DNA of 64,000 bases from Pedobacter sp. (GCA_031119475.1 JAVHXV010000001.1:855116-919115), one strand, 5' to 3'. Positions 1 to 9,364 are shown, counted from the stretch's first letter. The notes: generated by a model from the letters alone, not told the origin. Numbers and translations: made by a program.

Positions 1-86
1 ACTATGATTTAAAAGTTAAAAAAATGGTTATCCAAAATCACCTACTATGTGATCTTATTTTAGGCAAAGGTAAGGTTTTCTTGGTC

Positions 87-121
87 AAAAAAAAAGCCCT
101 TTGAATAGATCAAAGGGCTTT
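87..121 (-). terminator. Rho-independent terminator of the GLPGLI-like gene
   Basis: A perfect 12-bp inverted repeat (93-104 with 110-121, 5-base loop) lies just past the stop codon of the leftward gene ending at 137. Read on the minus strand, the hairpin is followed by a run of T, as expected for an intrinsic terminator. Confidence 0.85.
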
Positions 122-136
122 ACAAGTATTTATCGT

Positions 137-1057
137 TTAGTTGATCACCACGCGGGCCGGAGCTCCCTGGCGGCCGCCTTGGAAACGTTTCATCATGGCT
201 TCTCTTTTGACCTTGATTTCCTCCAAAGTAATCGGGATGGCCTTTTTTGGTGCAGTCACATCTTTAGCGCTTACATTTCTATATTCGATGCTCTTTGCGA
301 TGGTGGTATTGCCTTTGTTCTCCAAAGCCAATACTGTACCTTCTGTCCAGAGATGTGGATTTGGAGAAAAATTAAATCCAAGTTCATTGGTATACCATAC
401 GGCCGTTTCGTCGATGATGTTTTTGTCTTCGCCCAAAACCTTCGCCTTGCGGATCGATTTAACAATTATCTTGTTGCAATTGAAATTTAATATTTTCTTG
501 GTTTCATCTGTTTTTACCACCTCCATTGTTGGTGGCTCAGGAAGAAAAACGACAGCACTGGTAGTTGTTGTGGTCACGCCATTTTGGGTTGTGGTCGATG
601 AGCCATTGTTGCCCTGACGGTTATTGCCCATGTTGAGATCGGTATTCGGCGCAATGGTCAGTTTGCTTTGGATCACATAAGTGGTATCCATCAGGTCAAA
701 AACCTCCACCAGTTTTTGGTCAGCAAATGAGTAATAGTATTCCCTTTGTCCGCCCATACCGCCGGCAAAGCGCATCATGCGGTTCATGCCGCCGCCACCA
801 CCGCCACCATTGCTGTCTTCCACATCTTCAACGGGCATAAAGCTGGCATTGGTTGCCGTAAAAAGCAGCTCAAAGTTAGATTTTACAGACTTTGGCATAC
901 GGGCCTTCATCTCATCACTCACCTGCATGCCGTTCGCAGACATCATTGCCGCAGGATCTATTGTTGTTTCAAACTGGATTGCTCCAGATTTTTTTTGTGC
1001 CTGGGCAGTTAAAGTAAGGGCCAATAATCCTACGCAGGCCATCATCATTTTTTTCAT
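137..1057 (-). CDS. GLPGLI-like secreted protein
   Basis: This is a 306-residue exported protein with a signal peptide at residues 1-20 (ending AQA). The early segment SGAIQFE, the later cysteine segment FNCNKIIVK and the segment ETAVWYTNELGF resemble the Bacteroidota GLPGLI family, whose function is unknown; the diagnostic GLPGLI string itself is absent. A run of seven glycines sits at residues 84-90 next to Met/Gly/Arg-rich sequence, and the C-terminus is Gly/Arg-rich. It is a single gene with its own terminator and a candidate -7 box about 92 bases upstream. Family assignment is by motif resemblance; no activity can be inferred. Confidence 0.7.
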   Translation of the reverse strand: MKKMMMACVGLLALTLTAQAQKKSGAIQFETTIDPAAMMSANGMQVSDEMKARMPKSVKSNFELLFTATNASFMPVEDVEDSNGGGGGGGMNRMMRFAGGMGGQREYYYSFADQKLVEVFDLMDTTYVIQSKLTIAPNTDLNMGNNRQGNNGSSTTTQNGVTTTTTSAVVFLPEPPTMEVVKTDETKKILNFNCNKIIVKSIRKAKVLGEDKNIIDETAVWYTNELGFNFSPNPHLWTEGTVLALENKGNTTIAKSIEYRNVSAKDVTAPKKAIPITLEEIKVKREAMMKRFQGGRQGAPARVVIN

Positions 1058-1148
1058 GGGTAATATCAGTTTAATGGAGAATAGCGGTAACCGTTTGCTA
1101 AAGAAAGGTTACGTCTATTCGTTTTTTATATCAGTTATGTTAAGCCTA

Positions 1149-1156
1149 CAAAGGTA
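1149..1156 (-). promoter_or_regulatory. Candidate -7 box for the GLPGLI-like gene
   Basis: The minus strand reads TACCTTTG, an exact match to the Bacteroidota -7 consensus TAnnTTTG. It would give a leader of roughly 85 bases. I could not find a convincing TTTG at the -33 distance. Confidence 0.35.
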
Positions 1157-1256
1157 CCGTTGTTTTTTAAGATCATTTGTTAAAAAAGGTTAATTTCTTT
1201 GTGACATTTCCTGAAGTAACCCAATTTTCGCCCACGAAAATGTGTGTACTTCAGAA

Positions 1257-1985
1257 CTAATAATCAAGCCAGCCATTTGCCAATACATCGGCAATGTGCA
1301 TGGTTTTAACGGGAAGGTTATTTTTTTTGATGTAGCCATCAAGATGCATCAGGCAAGACAGGTCGGTAGAAATGATGTAGTCTGCTTCCATTTCCAAAGC
1401 ATTGTTTACTTTTTGTTCGGCCATTGCCGAAGAAATCGCATCAAATTTAACGGCAAACGTGCCACCAAAGCCACAGCACATATCGGTATCTTTCATTTCT
1501 ACCATTTCCAATCCGTGCACCTTAGCTAGCAGCTTGCGGGGCTCTTCCTTGATCTTACATTCGCGCAGGCCGCTACAAGAATCATGGTAAACTGCTTTTC
1601 CTTCCAGTTCGGCACCAAAATAATCCTTTTTAACAATGTTGATCAGGAATTCTGAAAGTTCGAAGATATGGGTCTGCATGGTCCTGCATTTGTTGTGAAC
1701 CATGGTATTGGTAAACAGGTCGTTAAATCCATTTTTGACCATCCCCACACATGATGCTGAGGGTGCAACGATGTAATCTGTTTCCGAAAAATCACTTAAG
1801 AATTTATTTCCGATCGCCTTGGCCTGCTCCCAATAGCCCGCATTATAGGCAGGTTGGCCACAGCAGGTCTGTTTGGCATGATAATTTACCTTGCAGCCTG
1901 ATTTTTCGAGCAGCTTTATCGTATTAAATGCAGTTTCCGGATAAAGTTGGTCTACAAAGCAGGGAACAAATAATTCTATATTCAT
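1257..1985 (-). CDS. LutA/YkgE-like Fe-S protein (cysteine-rich CCG domains)
   Basis: The 242-residue protein has two CCG-type cysteine motifs, QTCCGQPA near residue 40 and DMCCGFGG near residue 168, plus DSCSGLRE between them. These are the cluster-binding cysteines of LutA/YkgE and of GlpC/HdrB-like proteins. LutA acts with LutB and LutC in L-lactate oxidation in Bacillus subtilis, but no lutB or lutC lies beside it here. It starts 23 bases after the UMF1 transporter gene on the same strand, so the two are probably co-transcribed. A role in lactate or another 2-hydroxyacid oxidation is inference from family. Confidence 0.8.
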   Translation of the reverse strand: MNIELFVPCFVDQLYPETAFNTIKLLEKSGCKVNYHAKQTCCGQPAYNAGYWEQAKAIGNKFLSDFSETDYIVAPSASCVGMVKNGFNDLFTNTMVHNKCRTMQTHIFELSEFLINIVKKDYFGAELEGKAVYHDSCSGLRECKIKEEPRKLLAKVHGLEMVEMKDTDMCCGFGGTFAVKFDAISSAMAEQKVNNALEMEADYIISTDLSCLMHLDGYIKKNNLPVKTMHIADVLANGWLDY

Positions 1986-2008
1986 TAGGATCTATTCAAG
2001 TCTAACTG

Positions 2009-3313
2009 CTAATTTTCGGTAGCTTTCACCGATTTTGGCTCTACCCTTTTTAGCAGCAGCAAAAATAACAATCCTAAGGCAAAAAAGGCGATCAAAGCCA
2101 AAACAGAATTCCGCATGCTTCCCGTAAACTCTTCAATGTAGCCAAAACTGAACATGCCAAATACAAGGGCAACCTTTTCGGTTACATCATAAAAGCTGAA
2201 AAATGAAGTGTGGTCAGGGCTTTCCTGAGGTAAAAATTTGGCATAGGTTGAGCGCGATAGCGATTGGATACCCCCCATAATCAGTCCGATGACGGCTGCA
2301 AGGGCATAAAACTGGAGCTCGGTGTGGATAAAGTAGGCGGCAATACAGGCGCCAATCCAGATGACCACTACTCCGATGAGGACCTTGACGTTCCCAAATT
2401 TCTTAGATGACAGGTATGACATCAGCATGGCCCCAGGTATGGCCACCAGTTGAAGGATCAGGATGGTGGCGATCAATTTACCCGTATCTAGCTGCAGTTC
2501 CTTTTCTCCAAAAATTGTAGCCATCAGCATAACGGTTTGTACGCCCATCGAATAAAAGAAAAAGGCAAATAAAAATCGTTTAAGATAAGGCATGCCTTTT
2601 ACCTGACCGGCAACTTTGCTCAGTTCCTTAAATCCGTCGGTTAAAATGTTGCTTTTTTCTACATGGTGCCCCGGACTACCTTTAGGCAGGTTTTTAAATG
2701 GAATGAGGGCAAATAATCCCCACCAGAGGCCAACCATCAAGAACGAAAGTTGTGAACCGAGCTGGTCGCCAATTGGCGGATAAAATACAAACGCAAAGCA
2801 GATCAGTTGGAGGATGATACTGCCAATGTAGCCATAGGTAAAACCTTTTGCGCTGACTTTGTCCTGCTGGTCAATGGTTGCAATTTCAGGCAGATAGGAA
2901 TTGTAGAAAACCAAACTCCCCCAAAAGCCAATGGCCGCAATGACGCAGAGCACGACGCTCAGCTGGATGGTACTCTTATCAAAAAAGAAAAGTCCGGCGC
3001 AGGCCAGAGAACCGAGATACGTAAAAATTTGCATGAATATTTTTTTGTTCCCACGGGTATCGGCAATCGCTGAAAGAATGGGCGATAACAAAGCTATGAC
3101 CAGAAAAGCGGCTGCCATTGCATAACTGTAGAGGGCCGAATTGACAAATTTCTTCCCAAAAAAGGTAATGTAGTCTATGGTATTTGGGTCATTGTCTGAA
3201 GTGATGGCCGTGTAATATGCTGGAAATATTGTCGATGTGATGACCAAATTGTAAGCAGAATTGGCCCAATCGAAAAATGCCCATGAGCGGATGACATTTT
3301 TATCGTTTTTCAT
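2009..3313 (-). CDS. MFS transporter, UMF1 family (Atg22-like)
   Basis: This 434-residue membrane protein has about 12 hydrophobic segments. Its start, RSWAFFDWANSAYNLVITS, is the hallmark N-terminus of UMF1/Atg22-like major facilitator proteins. The motif GGIQSLSRSTYAKFLP in the C-terminal half is also typical. Substrates of bacterial UMF1 proteins are not established; yeast Atg22 exports amino acids from the vacuole. The gene is followed after 23 bases by the LutA-like gene, which suggests transport of a metabolite oxidised by that pathway, but this is only inference. Confidence 0.88.
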   Translation of the reverse strand: MKNDKNVIRSWAFFDWANSAYNLVITSTIFPAYYTAITSDNDPNTIDYITFFGKKFVNSALYSYAMAAAFLVIALLSPILSAIADTRGNKKIFMQIFTYLGSLACAGLFFFDKSTIQLSVVLCVIAAIGFWGSLVFYNSYLPEIATIDQQDKVSAKGFTYGYIGSIILQLICFAFVFYPPIGDQLGSQLSFLMVGLWWGLFALIPFKNLPKGSPGHHVEKSNILTDGFKELSKVAGQVKGMPYLKRFLFAFFFYSMGVQTVMLMATIFGEKELQLDTGKLIATILILQLVAIPGAMLMSYLSSKKFGNVKVLIGVVVIWIGACIAAYFIHTELQFYALAAVIGLIMGGIQSLSRSTYAKFLPQESPDHTSFFSFYDVTEKVALVFGMFSFGYIEEFTGSMRNSVLALIAFFALGLLFLLLLKRVEPKSVKATEN

Positions 3314-3362
3314 TTTAGAATAAAATAGTGAACGGGTTAAATATAAGTTTAAACGGATGAAC

Positions 3363-3546
3363 GAGCAAAGATTAGAGAAGAAAGATGAAAGCGTATAGCG
3401 CGAGGGCTAAGCGCAAAGAGCAAAGAGCAGAGAGCAAAGATCAGAGAGCAGAGAGCAAAGAGCAAAGAGCAGAGCATATCATCGACGAATTGTGATCCTG
3501 AGCGAAGCGAGGGATCTCTGTTTGCTTTCCGCTTTAAGCTTTAAGC
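3363..3546. repeat. Degenerate 7-bp tandem array with embedded hairpin repeat
   Basis: Between recQ (3' side) and the UMF1 gene the sequence repeats with a 7-base period: units such as GAGCAAA, GAGCAGA and GATCAGA run from 3363 to 3475 with one phase slip near 3411. After a hairpin repeat at 3491-3520 the heptad pattern resumes (TTTAAGC units) up to the recQ stop codon. It has no coding pattern. See the findings for the same period in other spacers. Confidence 0.85.
3491..3520 (+). repeat. Dispersed hairpin repeat, family B, copy 1
   Basis: This 30-base element matches 33731-33760 at 23 of 30 positions. It can fold with GATCC pairing to GGATC around a GAGCGAAGCGA-type loop. The second copy replaces these by ATGC and GCAT, so the pairing is conserved while the bases change. 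Related TGAGCGAAGCGA repeats are widespread in bacterial intergenic DNA, from general knowledge. Confidence 0.65.
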
Positions 3547-5439
3547 CTAAAAATAAAATTTCTTTCCATCACTTTTGATCTTGCCGGCATCTAACAGCTC
3601 ACGGATCCGGTCTAGCCGTTCTTTCTCTGTGCCAGAATTGAGCTGGTTGACCAGTTCGTCCAATTGGAGGTGTTGGGACTGCAATAGCGCAACCACTTCA
3701 AAATCGATCTTGTCTTTCAGCTGTGCTTTATCTTCCAGTTTTCTTTCAGCCAGGCAGATATCGCAGAATCCACATTTATCTGCATTGGTTTCGCCGAAAT
3801 AATACAACAATTGCTGGCTTCTACAGATCTGGCGTTTAGCATAGCCCAAGACGGCTTCGATCTGTTGTTTTTGGATTTCATGACGAAGCTGGATATACTT
3901 TACATCGATATCAAGATGCTGTTGATCTGCCCTTGGCACTACAAATTGCAATTGCGGTTGGTCGCTCTGTGGCAGATAAGATAAGATTTCCAACTGTTGC
4001 AAATGCTGTAGATAATCGATTACCTGATTATAGGATAACTTTAGGCGCGTGGCCAGGTCACTTTCCTTTATTTTTACATATCCTTCAAAAGCGCCACCAT
4101 ATGATCTTTGGATGGTCTTGATCAGGGGATCAAAAGCCGAATGTTCAATCTGGAAACGATAAACGTCTTCGTGACTGGCGGTAAACATTAACCTTGATTG
4201 AAGAAAAACATTTTCGGAAAGTACGATATACCCATCACGCTCCAGAAACTTCAGCGCGGCCATGGTTTTCACTACCCCAAGTCCAAATTTCTTGCAGAAA
4301 TCAGCTAGGTCAAATCCAAAAGTCAAACCTTCGCCCGCGCCATAGGCCAATTGGTAATAACTCCCTAGAAAATGATATACTTTTTTGATTTCGGCAATGA
4401 TGGGGAAACTATCGGCATATTTTGCCTGTAAGATCAACTGGTCTGATTGATTTGCCAATAAGATCCCGAACGCCCGCTTTTCATCGCGCCCTGCCCTGCC
4501 AGCTTCTTGATAGTATGCCTCCAAACTCTCTGGAAGGTCTAAGTGGACCACAAAACGTACATTGGGCTTGTCGATACCCATACCAAAAGCATTGGTTGCC
4601 ACCATGATCCGGATGTGGTCGTTTTTCCAATCTTCCTGTTTCTTAAAGCGGACATCCTTTTCTAAACCTGCATGATAAAAATCGGCTGCAATCCCATTTC
4701 GCTGTAAAAAATAAGCTACCTCTGCGGTTTCCCTTCGGTTTCGTACATAAACGAGTCCGCATCCCTTTACGTTTTTGGCTATTTCGATCAGTTTCTTGTG
4801 CTTATCTTCCAGATCAAATACCACATAACTCAAATTTCTTCTGGCGAAACTTTTGACAAATATTTTCGGGTCATCCAGTTGGAGCTTGGCCACAATGTCT
4901 TCCCTAACCTGAGGTGTGGCTGTTGCAGTAAGCGCCAATATGGGCACTTTGGGGAGGATTTCCCTTAAATCTTTAATCTTTAGATAAGGTGGCCTGAAAT
5001 CGTAGCCCCATTGTGAAATGCAATGCGCTTCATCAATGGCGATCAGGTTCACATTCATATAGGAAATCCTTTCCCTGACCAGTTCTGCCATCAGCCGCTC
5101 AGGAGATAAATAGAGAAATTTAATCTTGCCGTAAATACAGTTATCTAAAAGGATATCAATTTCTCTTTTGCCCATTCCGGCATAAATTGCAATGGCCGGT
5201 ATGCCCTTTGCCTTTAAATTCTCAACCTGGTCCTTCATCAGGGCAATCAGCGGTGAAACAACAATACATATCCCTTCCCTGGCCAGCGCAGGAACTTGGA
5301 AACAGATCGACTTACCACCGCCAGTGGGCAATAAGGCCAAAGTATCGTGGCCATTTAAGACAGACTGGATAATCTCATCCTGCAATGGCCGGAAATTGTC
5401 AAAGCCCCAATATTTTTTTAATATCTCGGTTTCGGTCAT
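3547..5439 (-). CDS. recQ: RecQ-family ATP-dependent DNA helicase, atypical C-terminus
   Basis: The 630-residue protein unwinds DNA 3' to 5' using ATP. The N-terminal half carries all superfamily-2 signatures: Walker A PTGGGKS (~38-44), the RecQ DEAH box IDEAHCISQWGYDFRP and motif VI QEAGRAGRDEKR. The zinc-binding cysteines are at residues 539, 556, 559 and 562, near the end. In E. coli RecQ they directly follow the helicase core at about 380-400. Some 200 residues with winged-helix character lie before the cysteines here, and no clear HRDC domain follows. This may be the second RecQ type often found in Bacteroidota. The ATG at 5439 lies just before helicase motif 0 (WGFDNFRPLQ). Confidence 0.92.
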   Translation of the reverse strand: MTETEILKKYWGFDNFRPLQDEIIQSVLNGHDTLALLPTGGGKSICFQVPALAREGICIVVSPLIALMKDQVENLKAKGIPAIAIYAGMGKREIDILLDNCIYGKIKFLYLSPERLMAELVRERISYMNVNLIAIDEAHCISQWGYDFRPPYLKIKDLREILPKVPILALTATATPQVREDIVAKLQLDDPKIFVKSFARRNLSYVVFDLEDKHKKLIEIAKNVKGCGLVYVRNRRETAEVAYFLQRNGIAADFYHAGLEKDVRFKKQEDWKNDHIRIMVATNAFGMGIDKPNVRFVVHLDLPESLEAYYQEAGRAGRDEKRAFGILLANQSDQLILQAKYADSFPIIAEIKKVYHFLGSYYQLAYGAGEGLTFGFDLADFCKKFGLGVVKTMAALKFLERDGYIVLSENVFLQSRLMFTASHEDVYRFQIEHSAFDPLIKTIQRSYGGAFEGYVKIKESDLATRLKLSYNQVIDYLQHLQQLEILSYLPQSDQPQLQFVVPRADQQHLDIDVKYIQLRHEIQKQQIEAVLGYAKRQICRSQQLLYYFGETNADKCGFCDICLAERKLEDKAQLKDKIDFEVVALLQSQHLQLDELVNQLNSGTEKERLDRIRELLDAGKIKSDGKKFYF

Positions 5440-5594
5440 AAAATTCAGCTCAAAACTATAAAAACGGACTGATATTATTAAATTGCGGCCTGATTAACAT
5501 CAGTTCCAGATTGAGGGACAACTAGGCCCCAACATACGGAATTATTATAGGATTAGGATGATTTCCTGATCATTTAAAGTCAATTGATATTAAG

Positions 5595-8500
5595 ATGAAA
5601 AGAAATTTCTTGTTGCTTAATTTTTTACTGGTTTTTCTATCGGCACGTGCGCAGGACAAAAAAGAAAATGCAAAATGGGATGTAGAAAAATACAGGGGAA
5701 CGATCAAAAATTTTACGATACATACGAATGAAGGAACATGGATGAACCTGGATGTCAGTCCAGACGGGACTGAAATTGTTTTTGACCTTTTGGGAGATAT
5801 CTACAAAATGCCAATTAGTGGTGGTCCTGCCAAGCTGATGAGCGGCGGTGTGGCCTGGGACGTGCAGCCAAGATTTAGTCCAAATGGAAAATTCATTTCC
5901 TACACGAGCGATAAGAGTGGTGGCGATAACATCTGGATCATGAACCGGGATGGTAGTGGGAAAAGACAGATTACCAAAGAAACTTTCCGATTATTGAACA
6001 ATGCGACTTGGATGCCAAATAGTGATTACCTGGTTGCCAGAAAGCATTTTACGGCTTCGCGCTCCCTTGGTGCTGGCGAAATGTGGATGTACCACATCAA
6101 TGGTGGAGACGGGGTACAATTAACCAAAAGGAAAAACGATCAGCAGGATGCCGGCGAGCCCAATATCTCTCCTGATGGGAAATTCCTTTATTTCAGTGAA
6201 GATGTTTCTCCGGGCCCAAATTTTGAATACAGCAAAGATCCAAATGGAATTATTTATGCCATTAGGCAGTTGGACCTGAATACCGGAAAGCTCAGCAACC
6301 TGATTGCGGAGCAAGGTGGTGCAGCTAGGCCACAGGTATCGCCCGATGGCAAGTTTATGGCCTACGTAAAAAGGGTCAGGTTGAAATCCGCACTATATAT
6401 CCAAAACATTAAGACTGGCGAGGAATGGCCTTTGTATGATGACCTTTCCCACGATCAGCAGGAAACTTGGGCAATTTTTGGTGTTTATCCCAATTTTGCC
6501 TGGACCCCCGACTCGAAGAAAATCATTTTCTATGCGAAGGGCAAAATCAGACAGCTTGATTTGGGGAACCTGATGGTTACAGAAATCCCCTTTGAAGTTG
6601 ACCACCAACAGACCATCCAGGAATCGTTGCATTTTGAACAGGAAGTGTTCAGTCCAGAATTTACCGTGAAGATGTTACGGCAATTAACCACCTCGCCAGA
6701 TGGCAAAATGGTGATTTTCAATGCTGCCGGATATCTGTACAAAAAGGATCTGCCAAATGGCGTGCCTGAAAGGGTAACCACTGGCATTGATTTTGAATTT
6801 GAGCCCAAGTTCAGCCCAGACGGAAAGTTTGTCATCTACACCACTTGGAGCGATGAATTTAAGGGAGCGATTAAGCGTACAGATCTAAAAACGGGCAAGA
6901 CCATCACCCTAACAGACGAAAAAGGTTATTATTACAGCCCATCTTATGCCAATAAGGGCGATAAGATTGTATTCAGGAAAGGCAGTGGCAATGAAACATT
7001 GGGACTAACATTCGGAAAGGGAACAGGGATTTTTGTGATACCGGCCAATGGAGGTGCCAAAACCTTGGTGAGTGAAAGTGGGATAAGGCCTATGTTTAGT
7101 CCCGACGATAGCAGGATCTATTTTCAGGGGAACGAAGCCGGGAAAAAGGCCTTTAAAAGCATGGACTTAAATGGTGGCAACGAAAGAACATTGTATACCT
7201 CACAATATGCCACGCAGTTTGCGCCCAGTCCTGATGGCAAGTGGATGGCTTTTACCGAGCTATTTAACGTTTACATCACACCGATGATTACTACCGGAAG
7301 TGCACTCGACCTTTCTGCCACAAACAAATCAATTCCCTTGGCGAGAGTGACCAAAGATGCCGGCACTTACCTGCATTGGGGTGCAGATAGTAAAAAAATA
7401 TTTTGGACATTGGGAGAGCAATATTACAGTCGGGAGCTTAAAAACACCTTCAGTTTTGTGGATGGAGCTCCTGCAGTACTTCCAGAACCAGATACGGCTG
7501 GAATTGCAATCGGATTAAAACTGAAATCAGATTCACCTACCGGGCTTTTGGCCTTAAAGGGTGCCAGGATCATTACCATGAAAGGTGATGAGGTGATTGA
7601 GGAAGGAACTATTCTGTTAGAAAACAATAAAATCATTTCCATCGGAAAGGTTGGCGACGTTGTGCTTCCAGCAACAGCCAAAGTAATTGATGTAACTGGA
7701 AAGACCATCATGCCAGGAATGATAGACGTGCATGCCCACCTGCGCACCAGTCCCGATGGCATCAGTCCACAACAGGATTGGTCTTACCTGGCCAATCTAT
7801 CGTTCGGAGTAACCACCTCACATGACCCTTCCAGCAATACGGAAATGGTTTTTAGCCAGAGCGAAATGTTAAAGGCAGGAAGAATGATCGGACCAAGATT
7901 GTATTCTACCGGATCGATTTTATATGGTGCCGATGGCGATTTCAAAGTAGTCATCAACAGTTTGGATGATGCGCTGGCGAACTTAAGGCGGTTAAAGGCT
8001 GTTGGTGCGTTTTCTGTAAAATCTTACAACCAGCCGCGCAGGGACCAACGCCAACAGATCCTGGAAGCAGCCAGGCTGTTAAAGATGGAGGTGGTTCCAG
8101 AAGGCGGATCTACATTTTTTACCAACATGAATATGATTGCCGACGGGCATACAGGAATCGAACACAGCATTCCTGCAACCCCAGTTTATAAAGATGTAAT
8201 CGATTTATGGAACAATTCAAAGGTTGCCTATACCCCTACTTTGATTGTGGCCTATGGGGGGCAATGGGGCGAAAATTATTGGTATGACCGTACCAATGTT
8301 TGGGAAAATGAAAGGCTCCTAAATTTTACACCAAGGTCAATTATCGATAGCAGGGCGAGAAGACGTACCACCTCCGAATATGGAGATTATAACCACATTG
8401 ATGTGGCAAAGGCCGTAAAGCAGATTGCCAATGGCGGAACAAAAATCAATTTGGGAGCCCACGGCCAGATTCAGGGACTTGGAGCACATTGGGAACTGTG

Positions 8501-8846
8501 GATGTTTGTACAGGGTGGCGCTACACCATTACAAGCCATTAGGAATGCGACATTGAATGGCGCGTCCTATTTAGGTATGGATAAGCAGATAGGATCTCTA
8601 GAAGTAGGAAAATTGGCAGATCTGGTCGTAATGGATGCTAATCCACTAGATGACATCAGAAATTCTGAAAAAATCAAATACGTCATGGTCAACGGAAGAT
8701 TATATGATAGCTTGACCATGAACGAAACAGGAAGCCGGGAAAAACTTCGCTCAAAGCTCTGGTTCGAAATCGACAAGGGCCAAGCATTTGCCATTCCCTA
8801 TAAAATTTCGGAAACCTGGACCTACACTGTTCCAAATTGCGATTAG
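5595..8846 (+). CDS. TolB-like beta-propeller/amidohydrolase fusion protein, secreted
   Basis: This 1083-residue exported protein has a signal peptide ending ARAQ (~residue 19). Residues ~45-640 contain repeated propeller signatures of the PDG-K type (VSPDGTEIVF, FSPNGKFISY, ISPDGKFLYF), as in TolB/PD40 repeats. Residues ~660-1060 form a metal-dependent amidohydrolase: MPGMIDVHAH with the HxH metal ligands at 713 and 715, later histidines in GIEHS and LGAHGQ, and the C-terminal DLVVMDANPLDDIRN typical of imidazolonepropionase/prolidase-like members. The likely site is the periplasm or cell surface; the substrate is unknown but could be a peptide or cyclic amide. It is followed after 12 bases by the SRPBCC gene. 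No obvious promoter was recognised in 5440-5594. Confidence 0.9.
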   Translation: MKRNFLLLNFLLVFLSARAQDKKENAKWDVEKYRGTIKNFTIHTNEGTWMNLDVSPDGTEIVFDLLGDIYKMPISGGPAKLMSGGVAWDVQPRFSPNGKFISYTSDKSGGDNIWIMNRDGSGKRQITKETFRLLNNATWMPNSDYLVARKHFTASRSLGAGEMWMYHINGGDGVQLTKRKNDQQDAGEPNISPDGKFLYFSEDVSPGPNFEYSKDPNGIIYAIRQLDLNTGKLSNLIAEQGGAARPQVSPDGKFMAYVKRVRLKSALYIQNIKTGEEWPLYDDLSHDQQETWAIFGVYPNFAWTPDSKKIIFYAKGKIRQLDLGNLMVTEIPFEVDHQQTIQESLHFEQEVFSPEFTVKMLRQLTTSPDGKMVIFNAAGYLYKKDLPNGVPERVTTGIDFEFEPKFSPDGKFVIYTTWSDEFKGAIKRTDLKTGKTITLTDEKGYYYSPSYANKGDKIVFRKGSGNETLGLTFGKGTGIFVIPANGGAKTLVSESGIRPMFSPDDSRIYFQGNEAGKKAFKSMDLNGGNERTLYTSQYATQFAPSPDGKWMAFTELFNVYITPMITTGSALDLSATNKSIPLARVTKDAGTYLHWGADSKKIFWTLGEQYYSRELKNTFSFVDGAPAVLPEPDTAGIAIGLKLKSDSPTGLLALKGARIITMKGDEVIEEGTILLENNKIISIGKVGDVVLPATAKVIDVTGKTIMPGMIDVHAHLRTSPDGISPQQDWSYLANLSFGVTTSHDPSSNTEMVFSQSEMLKAGRMIGPRLYSTGSILYGADGDFKVVINSLDDALANLRRLKAVGAFSVKSYNQPRRDQRQQILEAARLLKMEVVPEGGSTFFTNMNMIADGHTGIEHSIPATPVYKDVIDLWNNSKVAYTPTLIVAYGGQWGENYWYDRTNVWENERLLNFTPRSIIDSRARRRTTSEYGDYNHIDVAKAVKQIANGGTKINLGAHGQIQGLGAHWELWMFVQGGATPLQAIRNATLNGASYLGMDKQIGSLEVGKLADLVVMDANPLDDIRNSEKIKYVMVNGRLYDSLTMNETGSREKLRSKLWFEIDKGQAFAIPYKISETWTYTVPNCD

Positions 8847-8858
8847 GCCATATTTTAG

Positions 8859-9317
8859 ATGACAGCAATCAAGCTTAAGATCAATATCGAAGCCCCCATT
8901 CAGGTCGTTTTTGATTGTGCAAGAAGCATTGACGTCCACCAGCTTTCGACTGCAAAAACCAATGAAAAGGCAATTGCTGGAAAAACAAGCGGACTTTGTG
9001 AACTAGGAGATCAAGTAACCTGGAGTGCCAAACATTTTGGGATCTACCAGACATTGAGTTCTAGGATTACCAAGATGAAAATACCTTTCTATTTTCAGGA
9101 TTGTATGATCAAGGGTGCTTTTACATTTATCAAGCATGATCATTATTTCCAAGACAGAGAAGGTTTGGTTGTGATGGAGGATACATTTCAATATGGAGTA
9201 CCTTATGGTTTTGTAGGAAAGCTCTTTGATCAATTGGTGCTGAAAAGATATTTAACAAATCTTTTGACCAAAAGAAATCTAGTCATCAAGGCTATTGCAG
9301 AAACTGGAGCGGAATAG
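8859..9317 (+). CDS. SRPBCC (START/Bet v1-like) family protein
   Basis: A 152-residue cytoplasmic protein. The beginning IEAPIQVVFDCARSIDVH and the pattern LGDQVTWSAKHFGIYQTLSSRI, with later MEDTFQYGVPYGFVG, match SRPBCC proteins sometimes annotated as cell-division-inhibitor-like or YndB-like. These bind hydrophobic ligands in a helix-grip fold; no specific ligand can be deduced. It lies 12 bases after the amidohydrolase gene and is probably co-transcribed with it. Confidence 0.75.
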   Translation: MTAIKLKINIEAPIQVVFDCARSIDVHQLSTAKTNEKAIAGKTSGLCELGDQVTWSAKHFGIYQTLSSRITKMKIPFYFQDCMIKGAFTFIKHDHYFQDREGLVVMEDTFQYGVPYGFVGKLFDQLVLKRYLTNLLTKRNLVIKAIAETGAE

Positions 9318-9330
9318 CTGTATCAATTCA

Positions 9331-9363
9331 TTAACTAGAAAAGTGTTATCCACTCTTAGTTAA
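9331..9363. terminator. Bidirectional hairpin between convergent genes
   Basis: TTAACTA (9331-9337) pairs with TAGTTAA (9357-9363), and inner AGTG (9342-9345) pairs with CACT (9351-9354). The hairpin lies between the convergent SRPBCC and MG2-like genes. It is AT-rich and lacks a long T-run, so it is a weak terminator candidate. Confidence 0.4.
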
Positions 9364-9364
9364 A

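Noticed and set aside
1..86. Gene fragment or hairpin at the left edge
   Set aside because: A weak 5-bp inverted repeat (37-53) and short open frames only; nothing supports a gene.
150..185. GC-rich stretch with SacI-, EagI- and NotI-like sites resembling a cloning-vector polylinker
   Set aside because: It is in frame within the GLPGLI-like protein (Gly/Arg/Ala-rich end), so it is ordinary coding sequence, not vector.
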